This document shows positions 6,249 to 6,258 of a stretch of DNA of 6,258 nt, piece after piece (the first letter of the stretch is position 1; each line of letters opens with the position of its first letter). The position numbers and the translations under genes are program-made. The notes under the pieces were generated by a model, which was not told where the DNA came from, did not search any database, and saw only the letters and a program-made list of their open reading frames with translations. Source of the DNA: CAYNWK01 sp964400875 (lineage in GTDB: Bacteria > Chloroflexota > Anaerolineae > Anaerolineales > UBA4823); assembly GCA_964400875.1 (NCBI GenBank), contig CAYNWK010000224.1, positions 1 to 6,258 of the forward strand, written 5' to 3'.

Positions 6249-6258
6249 ATGAGATACG
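6249..6258 (+). CDS. Start of an unidentified gene (three codons visible), possibly a transposase
   Basis: ATG AGA TAC G is all that can be seen before the window ends. The call as a gene rests only on the promoter-like sequence just upstream and the possible insertion-sequence end at 6208. No ribosome binding site is visible. The product cannot be identified from three residues. Confidence 0.22.

Larger units (their letters stand above)
6208..6258 (+). mobile_element. Possible left end of an insertion sequence (IS5-like), cut by window edge
   Basis: After the SDR stop the sequence changes to TAGACCTCTTGCATAAG (6208-6224), which recalls from memory the terminal inverted repeats of some IS5-group elements (GACCTCTTGCA-type ends). 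About 40 bp in, an ATG at 6249 opens a frame reading Met-Arg-Tyr. From memory, some IS5-group transposases begin this way. Only one end is visible, with no second inverted repeat, target duplication or transposase motif. It could equally be a plain intergenic region with a new gene starting at 6249. Confidence 0.33.

Noticed and set aside
1..6258. Search for CRISPR repeats, tRNA genes, toxin-antitoxin pairs or other defence systems
   Set aside because: No regularly spaced repeats, no tRNA-like cloverleaf and no pair of small overlapping genes were seen by eye; apart from short gaps the window is filled by recognised genes.

Overview
The window looks like an ordinary chromosomal segment from a member of the Chloroflexota, most likely an Anaerolineae-type bacterium. 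This placement is an inference. It rests on moderate base composition, a TrmFO-type folate-dependent tRNA methylase, an exported M28 lipoprotein with a Thr/Pro-rich tether, a cytosolic histidine kinase with a helical RsbRD-like N-terminus, and a short TatA. No phylogenetic marker gene is present.

Left part (1-5054, minus strand): four genes point the same way and read from right to left. They are trmFO (m5U54 tRNA methylation), an M28-family zinc peptidase or glutaminyl-cyclase-like lipoprotein (23 bp after trmFO), a soluble sensor histidine kinase (after a 96-bp gap with a possible weak promoter), and hflX (10 bp after the kinase, cut by the left window edge about at its last residues). The two close spacings suggest trmFO-M28 and kinase-hflX transcriptional pairs, possibly one longer operon. 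The products (tRNA modification, secreted hydrolase, signalling, ribosome rescue/splitting GTPase) do not form one pathway.

Middle (4998-5167): a divergent intergenic region. A 9-bp sequence occurs on both strands as an exact inverted repeat. Each copy contains a possible -35 box, with a -10-like hexamer 17 bp downstream, one facing trmFO and the other facing tatA. The inferred trmFO promoter also explains why the shorter trmFO start is right.

Right part (5168-6258, plus strand): tatA (twin-arginine translocase subunit, 60 aa) is followed by a clear stem-loop resembling an intrinsic terminator. Next comes a complete FabG-like short-chain dehydrogenase/reductase. The last ~50 bases hold what may be the left end of an insertion sequence with its promoter and the first three codons of its transposase; this is tentative.

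I found no CRISPR array, rRNA or tRNA gene, and no convincing new multi-gene system. The most useful observations are the mirrored promoter region, the kinase-hflX coupling, the possible insertion-sequence end, and the ambiguous chemistry of the M28 lipoprotein.
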